From Nocardia salmonicida NBRC 13393 (GTDB taxonomy: Bacteria > Actinomycetota > Actinomycetes > Mycobacteriales > Mycobacteriaceae): a stretch of DNA of 48,183 nucleotides. The position numbers were made by a program, and so were the translations under genes. Position 1 is the first letter of the stretch. The number at the start of each line of letters is the position of its first letter. Where the stretch lies: NCBI RefSeq assembly GCF_001613085.1, contig NZ_BDBR01000062.1, positions 1 to 48,183 of the forward strand, written 5' to 3'. The notes beneath the pieces are model-generated. The model worked only from the letters and a program-made list of their open reading frames with translations. It was not told the origin of the DNA and did not search any database. This document shows positions 28,001 through 36,352 of this stretch, in pieces.

Positions 28001-28508
28001 CGAGGAGAACCTGCGTTTTGTCGAGGAATCACTGGGTGTGAAGGCGATTCGGGACTATTTCATCGCGACGTCGAATCCGTCCGGCAAGAGCGTCGCGAAG
28101 TCGACGTTCTACGACGACCATGTGCAGCGTTACAAAAAGCGCCCGATCTACTGGATGTTCTCCTCGCCCAAGGGATCATTCAACGCGCTGGTCTACCTCC
28201 ACCGCTACACACCGTCAACAGTCTCGACCGTCCTGAACGAGTACCTCCGTGAATACCGAGCCAAGCTCGAGGTCGCGTTCCAGCGCGCTGAGGAAGCCGC
28301 TGCTGGTGGCGTATCGGCGAAAGAGCAGAAGGAAGCTGATCGCCTCCGCGCGATCCTCGCCGAACTCCGTGACTACGAGCACGACGTCCTCTACCAGTTG
28401 GATATCCAGAGAGTAGAGATCGACCTCGACGACGGGGTGAAGGTGAACTACTCGAAGTTCTACCCGGCTGTACGGAAGATCACGGGTCTGGAGGTATCCG
28501 ATGGGTGA
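25014..28508 (+). CDS. pglX: BREX adenine-specific DNA methyltransferase PglX
   Basis: A 1164-residue N6-adenine methyltransferase. The AdoMet-binding motif I DPACGSGHMLTYAF lies at ~292-306 and catalytic motif IV NPPY near 465-468 (AVANPPYMGSKN), as in the gamma-type enzymes. PglX methylates a non-palindromic site to mark host DNA and sets BREX specificity. The stretch 26340-27680, which should contain the target-recognition region, is visibly richer in A/T codons than the rest of the gene and its operon neighbours. The stop overlaps the DUF1016 remnant at 28501. The frame is intact over its full length. Confidence 0.92.
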   Translation: MDTKSLERFATQARRELLTAVEAQASAVLAAGSVARSERSEPVKRLERDIAKHGQKHVIDKVAYTWFNRLIALRYMDARGYTSAGIVSPVQGHDHGQPEILADAKRGHLDTDVVTSGRTADAILGLLDGTRRSTDAEGEAYALLLTEYCRHWNKAMPFMFEREGDYTELLVPSGLLADGAILSCAREVLTEDVCKDVEVIGWLYQFYISERKDEVFAGFKKNKKAGAEEIPAATQLFTPHWIVRYLVENSLGRLWMLNRPTSRLVDRMEYYIAPVDEEADFLKINGPEELTVIDPACGSGHMLTYAFDLLYAIYEEDGIAPSEIPSLILAHNLYGTEIDPRAGSLAAFALTMKARDSDRRFFTRSQVKPKICVIEPISFGSDELDFLVTKDGDRHAEEAFWNQFSDADRLGALIQPAAEETQRSEAVLAALDDDGDIFHWRTLEVARNVIEQAAVLSREYAIAVANPPYMGSKNMDTRLTEFAKAEYKESKSDLFAMFIQRCLALTAKHGATAMITMQSWMFISSYEDLRQRIVRSSPPVSMVHLGERAFDSIPGAVVSTTAFVLEPGRQTARLADFVRAVNGQNEAAKRTVLLDAAQRIDCEWRFAASSEDFAKVPGSPIAYWLSDVMRTTFTTGQPLRLSAEPRKGMDTGDNARFLRGWWEVSQRGTSLTEFRNGTWNAYNKGGGFRKWYGYREFLVDWRHAGTEMRTRSGSRYFGRSGWTWGTVTSGGLSMRFTPEGAAFDNGGCTLFSGRDLSVPALILNSTTADAILAAISPTLNFQPINIGAVPIIDSESIKAAASESIQDLIDTSRSDWDDFETSWEFQRPSLFNSALVGGPLARRYGVWSSDQSQTSREQQTRERENNRVVAEAYGLADEVSVDVPLHRVSLTRNVEFRYGPGKSDAEYEALERADVVAELISYAVGCMFGRYSLDEPGLILADQGATLQDYLAKVSSPTFEPDADNVIPFVDDGWFEDDIVERFRQFMRTAFGAEHFEENLRFVEESLGVKAIRDYFIATSNPSGKSVAKSTFYDDHVQRYKKRPIYWMFSSPKGSFNALVYLHRYTPSTVSTVLNEYLREYRAKLEVAFQRAEEAAAGGVSAKEQKEADRLRAILAELRDYEHDVLYQLDIQRVEIDLDDGVKVNYSKFYPAVRKITGLEVSDG

Positions 28509-28862
28509 CCTGGAACGCGTCGGTGATACCAGCGCGGCGGATCTGTTCGGGCGGGTCTCTCGGCGTTGGTCGAGCAGAACCGTACGGCAGTTGCTGCTCA
28601 GGCGAATGCGGCGTTGACCCAGGTGAACTGGGAGATCGGTCATCTCATTGACACCGAGGTGCTCCAGGAACGCTGGACCGGAGACGCACTGGAGAGTTTA
28701 GCGACGTTGTCGCAGCATTTGAGCTGCGGCCATTGCAGCGCCCGGACAGCTCAACGACCAAAGCTGGAACTGGAGCGGCGAATCGCGCAGATCTACCGCG
28801 CAGCCCAGGAACAGGTTGCGCGCCCCGAACTAGGCTCAGGCCGCGACGATGAGGACGACTAA
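28501..28862 (+). pseudogene. DUF1016/YhcG-type nuclease remnant inside the BREX operon
   Basis: ATG 28501, overlapping the pglX stop, opens MGDLERVGDTSAADLFGRVS and then hits TGA at 28615-28617. Two bases on, the frame ALVEQNRTAVAAQANAAL, TQVNWEIGHLI and DALESLATLSQHLS follows; these are the DUF1016 N-terminal motifs (usually LIEQARxxVAxxVNxxLVxLYWxIGxxI, then VxxLSxxL). It then jumps to KLELERRIAQIYRAAQEQ, which resembles the extreme C-terminus. Full-length DUF1016 proteins are ~340 residues, so some 200 or more residues including the PD-(D/E)XK core are missing. The frameshift site is TCTCTC, suggesting slippage. Its TAA overlaps the pglZ ATG (TAATG), so its reading may still help couple pglZ translation. 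Confidence 0.8.
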
Positions 28863-31363
28863 TGAGCGAGACGCCGACGATCTCCGACTACCTGGCAGGT
28901 CGCTTCGCCGAGCAACGCATCGTCGTGTGGCACGACCCCGACGGTGGTTACGCGGCTGACCTCGACAGCCACGTGCCGGAGGGCATCACCGTGCTGCGTA
29001 TCGAGGATAACGAATTCGCCGCCAAGCATCGTGTGCTCCGCCAGGACACGATAACTCAGTTCCTGCTCTACCGCTGCGGAGCCGTCGCGGAAGGGGTGAG
29101 TAATTGGCTGCTCGATATCGAGTTGGCCTACGGTCCGGCGTTCACGGCAGATCGTGACGCGCTCATATGTGCTGGCCTGGGGCTGACCCTGCCTGGCGCT
29201 GACGCGCTCATCGCCGAGCACGCCTCATTCTTCGCGAATGCCACGTTTGTCGACAAGTTGAAGGCGCTGCTCGCGCCAAGCGATGACCTTGTGACGGTCC
29301 GGGCAAAGATGTGCGCTGTCGCGATCGGTCAGAAGGAACACAGCTTCTCCGAGCTCACGCGTACGCTGCTGGTCCAGCAGTCGGACGGTAGCTCGGCCGG
29401 TTTCGACGCCGTGTCCGAGTACGGGCTTGCCGACTTTCACTGGTGTGGCGCAAAGCACATCTATGGGTACCGTTCCGAGTCGCCGACAGTGCCCGGCTTC
29501 ATTCTGTGGATGTTCCGGCGGGCTCACGATGGCTTCGACGTCACCGCGTCTAACGGCGCCCGTAACCTCGCGATCGACTTCCGTAGCTTCCGCGACTCCA
29601 AACGTAGCGCTCGCGCGATCAAGGAGCTCGCCCGCAAGACCGAGAATGATCTCGGATACCAGGAGCAAGTCGCAGAGATCCCGTGGGATGTACTGACTGA
29701 CGCCGACATTTTCGAAGCCGCTGAACGGGAGACTATCCGACGTCTGGTCGATGGGATCGTCAACCAGACGATGCCGCAACGCGATGTCCTCGACGCCATC
29801 AGCACACGCCGTCGCGACAGCTTCTGGTTCGAGGACTACGCCACCCTCTACGAGGCACTAGCGGCCGCCGCTGAGCTTTTCCCCGCGATTCGCACCTGCC
29901 GAGTGGATTTCACCAGCTTCGACGAGGGGATTACGCGTTACCGCGACGAGCTGTTCCGTATCGATCAGCTCTACCGCCAGTTCACGCACGCTTACCTGAC
30001 GGCCGAGTTCAAGCAGCCGCTCGACGAGCTGGCGGACCAGGTCGAGGCTGCCTACGTCACGAACTTCCTCGCCCCGCTCGGCATGAGCTGGCAGCAGCAG
30101 GTCGATGCGATCGAGCAGTGGTGTACGCCTGCGGTGACCTCTCAGTCTTCGTTCTACGAGCAATATGTCGCGAAGCTCACCAAGGGCGGTCACAAAAAGG
30201 CTGTCGTCGTGATCTCTGATGCGATGCGCTTCGAGGTTGCTGAGGAGCTGACCTCGAAGATCCGTGGTGAGAACAGGTACGAGGCCAAGATCGAGGCACT
30301 ACTGGGCGTGCTGCCCAGCTACACACAGCTGGGCATGGCGGCGCTCTTACCGCACAAGATGCTGGCTCATTCGCCGACTGGTGATCCGGTTCTGGTCGAC
30401 GGTGTGAAGTCCGATGGTTCTGCGAACCGCAATAAGATCCTCAACGCGGTGGGCGGCGTGGTTGTACAGGCGAAGGACTTCGTGGAGATGAAACTTGCCG
30501 AGCGGCGAGAACTGTATTCATCCCACCAGGTGCTCTACATCTACCACGACACGATCGACGCCACGGGAGACAGCGCGAAGTCGGAGCACCGCACCTTTTC
30601 GGCAGTAGCAGAAGCACTCGATCAACTGGTCGATATCGTGAAGAAGCTCGCCAACGCAAACGCCACGAACATCTTTGTCACCGCGGACCACGGGTTCCTC
30701 TATCAGCGCTCCAAACTGGCACCGCAGTTCAACCTCACGGTCAAGCCGCAAGGTGATCAGATCGTGGCGGAGAAGCGCCGTTACGTGCTCGGCCGTGGTC
30801 TGAAGAAGGACTCCGGGCTTCGGATCTTTCAACCGGAGCAGCTGGGGCTGGCCGGCGATCTCGAGGTGCAGATTCCGAATTCGATCCACCGGATCGTCAA
30901 GCCAGGTGCCGGGTTCCAGTTCGTGCACGGGGGAGCATCGCTCCAGGAGATCGTGGTGCCGGTCGTCTCGATCAACAAGAGACGCTCGAACACGGTCGAG
31001 CCGCTCAACGTCGACATCCACCCAGAGTCGGACAAGATCACAACGGGTCAGGTTGTCGTCAAGCTCTACCAGTCGATGAAGGTCGAACCGCAGCGTCCTG
31101 CACGACGGTTGCGTGCCGGGCTCTACTTCGGGGATCAGCTGATCTCGAACGAACAGGAGATGATGTTCGATTCGGAGAGCGACCAGGGGCGTGACCGGTT
31201 CCAGAGCGTTCGGCTCCTGCTGAGCAAGGACGCGGACGACGCTAACAACCAGAGTGTGGAATTCCGCCTGTTGGAGCCGATCGACGGCACTGACCAGTGG
31301 AAGAAGTACAAGAGCGTGCCGTACACGATCAAACGCTCCTTTACAACAGACTTTGACTTCTAA
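28862..31363 (+). CDS. pglZ: BREX alkaline-phosphatase-like protein PglZ
   Basis: An 833-residue PglZ-domain protein. N-terminal SDYLAGRFAEQRIVVWHDPD is the usual BREX-1 PglZ beginning. Metal-site motifs of the alkaline-phosphatase fold are present: VVISDAMRFEVAEEL (Asp near 452) and FVTADHGFLYQRS (Asp-His near 609). PglZ is a core BREX protein and, in characterised members, a metal-dependent hydrolase/nuclease-like factor partnering PglX. ATG 28862 overlaps the stop of the DUF1016 remnant; brxL begins 10 nt after the TAA. Confidence 0.9.
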   Translation: MSETPTISDYLAGRFAEQRIVVWHDPDGGYAADLDSHVPEGITVLRIEDNEFAAKHRVLRQDTITQFLLYRCGAVAEGVSNWLLDIELAYGPAFTADRDALICAGLGLTLPGADALIAEHASFFANATFVDKLKALLAPSDDLVTVRAKMCAVAIGQKEHSFSELTRTLLVQQSDGSSAGFDAVSEYGLADFHWCGAKHIYGYRSESPTVPGFILWMFRRAHDGFDVTASNGARNLAIDFRSFRDSKRSARAIKELARKTENDLGYQEQVAEIPWDVLTDADIFEAAERETIRRLVDGIVNQTMPQRDVLDAISTRRRDSFWFEDYATLYEALAAAAELFPAIRTCRVDFTSFDEGITRYRDELFRIDQLYRQFTHAYLTAEFKQPLDELADQVEAAYVTNFLAPLGMSWQQQVDAIEQWCTPAVTSQSSFYEQYVAKLTKGGHKKAVVVISDAMRFEVAEELTSKIRGENRYEAKIEALLGVLPSYTQLGMAALLPHKMLAHSPTGDPVLVDGVKSDGSANRNKILNAVGGVVVQAKDFVEMKLAERRELYSSHQVLYIYHDTIDATGDSAKSEHRTFSAVAEALDQLVDIVKKLANANATNIFVTADHGFLYQRSKLAPQFNLTVKPQGDQIVAEKRRYVLGRGLKKDSGLRIFQPEQLGLAGDLEVQIPNSIHRIVKPGAGFQFVHGGASLQEIVVPVVSINKRRSNTVEPLNVDIHPESDKITTGQVVVKLYQSMKVEPQRPARRLRAGLYFGDQLISNEQEMMFDSESDQGRDRFQSVRLLLSKDADDANNQSVEFRLLEPIDGTDQWKKYKSVPYTIKRSFTTDFDF

Positions 31364-31373
31364 AGGAGCGATG

Positions 31374-33500
31374 ATGAGCGAGAACATCGACCTGACCCCG
31401 GCCGCGCCCATCGAGGGCGTTCTGGAAGACGAGGCACCGCAAGCGACAGGGCAGCCCAGCGATCTGGATCGCACGATCAACGAGCACTTCGCCGGCGCCG
31501 TGGTCCGGAAGGACCTGGTCAAGGCGGTCAAGGGCAACGCGATCGTGCCCTCGTACGTGTTGGAGTACTTGCTCGGTCAGTACGCGGCCTCTGACGATGA
31601 GGCCACGATCCAGGCAGGCATCGACAAGGTGCGAGACATCCTGGCGCAGCACTACGTGCACCGCAACGAGTCCGAACTGGTCAAGTCGCGCATTCGGGAG
31701 AAGGGCCGCTTCCGGATCATCGACAAGGTGAGTGTCACCCTCAACGAGAAGGACGACGTCTACCAGGCCTCCTTCGCCAACCTCGGCATCAGTGGAGTTC
31801 TCGTCGACCCGAGCACCGTGAACGCCAATCAGAAGCTGCTGGTCAGTGGTGTGTGGTGCCTGTGCGACATCGAGTACTTCCACAGCGACGACGTCCGTGC
31901 GGTGCCGTGGATCCTCGGCAGCTTGAAGCCGATCCAGATGTCGAACTTCGACTACCAGAACTACTTGTCTGCGCGTGCGAAGTTCACGACGGATGAGTGG
32001 ATTGATCTGCTGATCCAGTCGATCGGCTTCAACCCGGAAATGTTCGGCCGTCGTGCCAAGCTTCTCCAGCTCGTCCGCCTGATCCCGTTCGTCGAGCGCA
32101 ACTACAACCTCGTTGAGCTCGGACCGAAAGGAACCGGCAAGTCGCACATCTACTCGGAGTTCTCGCCCCACGGCATGCTGATCTCCGGCGGCGAAATCAC
32201 CGTGCCCAAGCTGTTCGTCAACAACGCCAACGGTCGCCTCGGGCTCGTCGGCTACTGGGACGTGGTTGCCTTCGACGAGTTCGCGGGCAAGAAGAAGCGC
32301 ACCGACAAGGCGCTCGTCGACATCATGAAGAACTACATGGCGAACAAGTCGTTCTCCCGTGGTGTCGAGACTCTCGGCGCGGAGGCATCAATGGTGTTCG
32401 TGGGCAACACCTCGCACACCGTGCCGTACATGCTCAAGCACTCCGACCTGTTCGATGAACTGCCCGAGAGCTACCACGACTCGGCCTACCTCGACCGCCT
32501 GCACTTCTATATCCCGGGCTGGGAATTCGACACGATCCGCGGCGACATGTTCTCCACGGGATACGGATTCGTCGTCGACTACATCGCCGAGGTGCTCAAG
32601 TCGATGCGGGACCTTGACTACTCCGACCGCTACCAGCAGTACTTCACGCTTGGCTCAGACATCTCGACTCGCGACCGCGACAGCATCCACAAGACCTTCT
32701 CCGGACTGATGAAGCTGATCTACCCGCACGAGCATGCCACGGCCGAGGAGATCGAGGAGGTCCTGCGCTTCGCGGTCGAAGGACGCAAGCGCGTGAAGGA
32801 CCAGATCCTGCGCATTGACCACACCATGACCGCGGTGAACTTCGGCTACCAGCGTCCGGCGGGCGAATGGACGGCCGTCACCACGCTGGAGGAAGACGAG
32901 TACCCGGGGCACTACCACCGTGGTCGGCCGGGCACCGGGAGCGTCGATGAGGAAGTGGCTGAGCTGGCTACACCGGACGCCGCGGCTGTCACGGCTTCGG
33001 TCAAGGAGGAGCTGTTCCAAGGACAGCGGGACTTCGTCGAGAACCAGCGCGGAGTCTCCTACGAGACCCTGTTCATGCCGTACCTGCGTGGTGCGACACA
33101 GATCGAGTTGCACGACCCGTACATCCGGATGAGTCACCAGGGCCGCAACCTGGTCGAGTTGCTGGCGTTGATCGCTTCGGCGAAGGATCCCGCTGACGAG
33201 GTGTCGTTCAAGCTATTTACCCTGCTCGAAGAGGATCCTGAGTATCAGAAGAAGCAGTTGCAGATGCTCAACCAAATCGTTCAGGGCGCTGCCCAGCAGG
33301 GGATCAAGGTGGACGTGGCCAAGGACCCCGGCGGTCACGACCGCTGGATCCGCACCGACAACGGGTGGCGCATCAATCTCGGCCGTGGTCTGGACATTTT
33401 CCAGAAGCAAGAAGGGGGCTGGTTTGACTTCGGTGGTACGCGCCAGGAGTTCCGTCAGGTTCGTGCCTTCGGCGTGACGTACATCCGAAACGACAGCTGA
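31374..33500 (+). CDS. brxL: BREX AAA+ protein BrxL, with unusual C-terminal domain
   Basis: A 708-residue protein. An N-terminal helical part (NEHFAGAVVRKDLVKAVKG) and a beta domain precede an AAA+ core with Walker A GPKGTGKSHIYSEFSPHG at ~250 and Walker B DVVAFDEFAG near 300. This matches BrxL. The ~180-residue end (YETLFMPYLRGATQIELHDPY, later GHDRWIRTDNGWRINLGRGL and DIFQ) resembles MIT-C/phospholipase-D-like C-termini, and I see no canonical Lon protease segment. ATG 31374 is chosen over 31371 for its 5-nt spacing to AGGAG. Last gene of the BREX unit; no strong terminator follows. Confidence 0.88.
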   Translation: MSENIDLTPAAPIEGVLEDEAPQATGQPSDLDRTINEHFAGAVVRKDLVKAVKGNAIVPSYVLEYLLGQYAASDDEATIQAGIDKVRDILAQHYVHRNESELVKSRIREKGRFRIIDKVSVTLNEKDDVYQASFANLGISGVLVDPSTVNANQKLLVSGVWCLCDIEYFHSDDVRAVPWILGSLKPIQMSNFDYQNYLSARAKFTTDEWIDLLIQSIGFNPEMFGRRAKLLQLVRLIPFVERNYNLVELGPKGTGKSHIYSEFSPHGMLISGGEITVPKLFVNNANGRLGLVGYWDVVAFDEFAGKKKRTDKALVDIMKNYMANKSFSRGVETLGAEASMVFVGNTSHTVPYMLKHSDLFDELPESYHDSAYLDRLHFYIPGWEFDTIRGDMFSTGYGFVVDYIAEVLKSMRDLDYSDRYQQYFTLGSDISTRDRDSIHKTFSGLMKLIYPHEHATAEEIEEVLRFAVEGRKRVKDQILRIDHTMTAVNFGYQRPAGEWTAVTTLEEDEYPGHYHRGRPGTGSVDEEVAELATPDAAAVTASVKEELFQGQRDFVENQRGVSYETLFMPYLRGATQIELHDPYIRMSHQGRNLVELLALIASAKDPADEVSFKLFTLLEEDPEYQKKQLQMLNQIVQGAAQQGIKVDVAKDPGGHDRWIRTDNGWRINLGRGLDIFQKQEGGWFDFGGTRQEFRQVRAFGVTYIRNDS

Positions 33501-33587
33501 TCTCGTTTCCGAGAGCGGAAGCGGACAGGCCTGTGCATCCAGCCATATGCTCGTCTGATTTGACAAGCTCTCAGGGCGTTGTGGTGA

Positions 33588-34098
33588 CTCAGGTTTCGAG
33601 AACTCCTGCAGCCCATTCGGAGCAACTCGCGCGAGGCGGTCACGCTCCAACGACACTTCGTGGACAACGTGATGTACCGGCGGTCGAAGAGATCGGCCGC
33701 CTGAACCCGAAGGGACGGCGATGAGCGCACGGGTACTGGTGTACGGGTCAGCAATGGCGGGCTGGTTTTTATCACCCGGGAACAGACACAGGAGCTAGCA
33801 GCTTCGTGGACCGGATTCGGTACTTGGGCATAAGCCCGAGCGGCGCGTCCTCCGCGAAGGTGGCAAGACATCGTCGACCGAGGGAGCCGAGGTCCCCGTT
33901 CCGAGACTCAAGGAACCGTTCGACCTGTCACGAGTTCCTGATAGCGAGGATGGGTACTGGCCTGAGTGGCCGGCGCAGCAGATGCTCGAGTGGATCCCCG
34001 CACAGGTTGCTGCCCTTCATGGCCAACGCATCGCCAGCCTCCCGCTCTTCCAGGAGACGCGGGACCTCGCCGAGTTGATCCGTAGCCGCGCGGCCTGA
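33588..34098 (+). pseudogene. Decayed unknown gene after brxL
   Basis: One frame runs from 33588 to TGA 33702 (FRELLQPIRSNSREAVTLQR, then HFVDNVMYRRSKR) and reopens at once to 33833 (VSNGGLVFITREQTQEL, then AASWTGFGTWA), stopping at TAA 33831. From 33832, in the next frame, a well-composed stretch (KPERRVLREGGK, WPEWPAQQMLEWIPAQVAAL and LFQETRDLAELIRSRAA) runs to TGA 34096 but has no start codon of its own until deep inside. Together they look like one ~170-codon 3' part of a gene broken by a nonsense codon and a frameshift. I do not recognise the family. The flanks 33501-33587 and 34099-34331 hold nothing clear. Confidence 0.5.
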
Positions 34099-34331
34099 CA
34101 CACTGCGGACGCTGGTCGCGAATCGGTCTGTAGGGTTGTTCGCCGCCAGCTTCATGTGGTGATGAGTGGATGACAAGCAGGTGTCGCCGTCGGCGGTGGG
34201 TGACTGCGTCAGCAACTCAGTCTGGACATTCGAGTTGCTATCGCGGTACTTCCAATTGCCAAGATCTTGAGGCTACTGGTCGCGAAACAACGCGACCACG
34301 CGGTTCTGGGCTTTCTGTTCAATCTGTCACA

Positions 34332-35276
34332 TCACTCATTGCTCACCCCTTGTCTCATCGCCTCCTCAACTCCTTCGGTTTCCCACTGCCCATAACTTGT
34401 CTGCGTGCCCTTGACCTGCCAGTCCTTGCGGCCATTGGCGGCGCGGCCGGCGACGATGGCTGCCGCTGCGCTTGGACTAGCAAACACGTGGTTGCGAGTG
34501 AAGCGCATAGCCGAGCCATCGGGCGTGGGCACGAGCGTGCCATCGTGCTCCAACTTCTCCCGCAGCCCCACATAGCTGTGGCTCTCGTCACCGGCCCAAG
34601 CCAGTCGCGCGCGGGAACCTTCGATCACTGTGAACTCGCCATCGACCTCCTGCGCGGTCGCGGTGATGCCGAACTTCTTAACCGCCATCTCGAACAGCGG
34701 CGAATCCGTCCGGGGCTCGGCCGTTTCGGGGTTTGATCCCACTGAAATCGCTCGTGGCGACCGAAAGAGATTCACCCCGAGCACTGGCAGCACGATCTTG
34801 GCCTGCTCGATGAAGTACTCCATGTCCGACACGTCAGCCTCGGGCAAGACGATCGGCGGTGGCGCGGTGCCGTTGGTGAGCCGAGCTCGATTGGCCTGTA
34901 CGGCGAGCGTGATGAACCGACTCTCCAGGTATCGAGCGTGCGCCTTCGTCAGGTTCGTGTCTTTACTGGTCAGCACGATGGCTCGATCCCAGAAGTCTTT
35001 GCCGTTCCGGTCTTCCGGGCGAGCGTGCTGATACAGACGCTTGCTGACGTCGTCGCCTTCGCCGATGTAGGCCATCTGCCCGCCAAGACTGTTCGGATCA
35101 TCGCCGAGCAGAATGTAGATGCCAGTGCGCGTCGCCTCGGGGCGCTTCAACAGCGCCGCGAGGTCCGAACGCGGAGCAGCCACGACGTGACCAGTCCAGT
35201 TCATGATCTCGGCCGTGAGTAGCCCACCAGGCGTGCCGTCAGCCAGGAACAGACGGACCGATTTGCCGCTACTCAC
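34332..35276 (-). CDS. GIY-YIG nuclease with DUF4357
   Basis: A 314-residue protein with an N-terminal GIY-YIG nuclease domain: GIY at 52-54 (TGIYILLGDD), YIG at 70-72 (AYIGEGDDVSKRL), Arg80 and catalytic Glu118 (ARYLESRF). The C-terminal DUF4357 module (VPTPDGSAMRFTRNHVFASP and following) is a small DNA-binding-like domain frequently attached to such nucleases and to restriction proteins. All catalytic residues are present. GTG 35276 overlaps the stop of a short upstream frame (GTGA). Opposite strand to BREX; an independent defence or DNA-repair nuclease is likely. Confidence 0.85.
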   Translation of the reverse strand: MSSGKSVRLFLADGTPGGLLTAEIMNWTGHVVAAPRSDLAALLKRPEATRTGIYILLGDDPNSLGGQMAYIGEGDDVSKRLYQHARPEDRNGKDFWDRAIVLTSKDTNLTKAHARYLESRFITLAVQANRARLTNGTAPPPIVLPEADVSDMEYFIEQAKIVLPVLGVNLFRSPRAISVGSNPETAEPRTDSPLFEMAVKKFGITATAQEVDGEFTVIEGSRARLAWAGDESHSYVGLREKLEHDGTLVPTPDGSAMRFTRNHVFASPSAAAAIVAGRAANGRKDWQVKGTQTSYGQWETEGVEEAMRQGVSNE

Positions 35277-35440
35277 GAGGCCGCCTCCACAGGTAGACGA
35301 GTGCGACCGGCCAGGAACTGCTGAAGCATGCCGGTTAGTGGGAACTCGGTGTGGATTAGCTTGCGCTTTTCCTCGGCATTGGAGACCCGTGGGACGGCGC
35401 TGGTGCGATCGAACTCCGCAGTGGCGGTGGCGAATTCCAT
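35273..35440 (-). CDS. Short protein coupled to the GIY-YIG gene (possible 3' remnant)
   Basis: A 55-residue frame (MEFATATAEFDRTSAVPRVS, then KLIHTEFPLTGMLQQFLAG and RTRLPV) overlapping the GIY-YIG start by GTGA. The composition is protein-like, and an in-frame ATG at 35449 offers a 58-residue version; upstream the frame is closed by TAG near 35487. It could be a genuine small partner protein or the surviving end of a deleted larger gene. No family recognised. Confidence 0.45.
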   Translation of the reverse strand: MEFATATAEFDRTSAVPRVSNAEEKRKLIHTEFPLTGMLQQFLAGRTRLPVEAAS

Positions 35441-35523
35441 GATGGGGACCATATCCCTAGCGTCAGCTGCCCCGCTTGCCGACTAGTTGGTCCCTGCCGT
35501 GTGGATCGCGTCTTACCGCGCGT

Positions 35524-36165
35524 TCACCTCGGCAACGGCGTCATCGAGCGAGAGCTGGATCCCGCGTGGACATGGCAGCTTTCGCGAAGTCGCCAAGCCA
35601 GCGCGGATACGTCGTAATGGTTGGCGGCCACGAGCGAGGAGGGCGCCCGAGACGGCGAGCTTCGTGGGCGCGGGCCGAACACGGCCGTTCCCGCTGTTTG
35701 GATCTCCGAAAATGTCGGCCTCCCGGTGGCGGCCGCGGAGTCTCGGATGAGAAGCAGATCGCCGATGTCACGGGGGCGCTCGTTGACCGAGAACGGTGGT
35801 TCGTGCGCGTCAGAGACGGCATGGAATTTCCGTGCGATCTGGAAGCGCATGACAATCCCGACGAGGGTATCCGGGTCTGGCAGGCCGAATCCACTCAACG
35901 GTGGCGGTTCGATCGCTTCGAAGTCGTCGCCCATGCCGGCCTCGTCTGGTGAGACTTCGAACTGGATCCGGCGCTTGGCAACTACCACCAGGATTTCGTA
36001 AACAGCGAGGACGGTGCTCGCATCTCTGTCCGGAAGAACTAACTCACCATGACGATCACCGCTCAGGCCGGATGTCGTCTTGCCGAGGACCCGCGTCTGC
36101 GTAGGTCCGGGCTGTTGGGCCCAAGCGAGCACGTCCCCTATCCGACTCCTTTTCCTCGCCGACAA
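35524..36165 (-). CDS. Possible hypothetical protein of uncertain strand
   Basis: A frame of up to 213 residues; the most natural start would be GTG in GGGGACGTG (VLAWAQQPGPTQ) a little downstream of 36165. Segments such as STVLAVYEILVVVAKRRIQF and RPRDIGDLLLIRDSA look protein-like, and codon third positions are moderately G/C rich. A competing plus-strand frame ending at 35952 (RERWFVRVRDGMEFPCDL ...) scores almost as well, and the proximal part near 36001-36060 is poor. I cannot decide the strand. Flanking 35441-35523 and 36166-36352 contain nothing I can identify. Confidence 0.3.
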   Translation of the reverse strand: MSARKRSRIGDVLAWAQQPGPTQTRVLGKTTSGLSGDRHGELVLPDRDASTVLAVYEILVVVAKRRIQFEVSPDEAGMGDDFEAIEPPPLSGFGLPDPDTLVGIVMRFQIARKFHAVSDAHEPPFSVNERPRDIGDLLLIRDSAAATGRPTFSEIQTAGTAVFGPRPRSSPSRAPSSLVAANHYDVSALAWRLRESCHVHAGSSSRSMTPLPR

Positions 36166-36352
36166 CCCCCGTTTACGCGACCGCGAAGACCAGGCTTTCG
36201 CGCAATCTCTGTGCAGCGAGACTTTCGGGGTAAGGCCGTAGATATCTGGCCTGCTTGGCTGCGGAATGCAGACTATCCCGCAATGTATGTCCCGTGCGAG
36301 CGTCCGTCACGACTGACACCGCCGCGAGGATGCTTGATAGGTCCCCGGCCGA

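Noticed and set aside
35476..35952. Plus-strand frame ending in FDRFEVVAHAGLVW
   Set aside because: Codon-position composition does not beat the minus-strand frame and no start with a ribosome site is seen; recorded as uncertain under the minus-strand entry.
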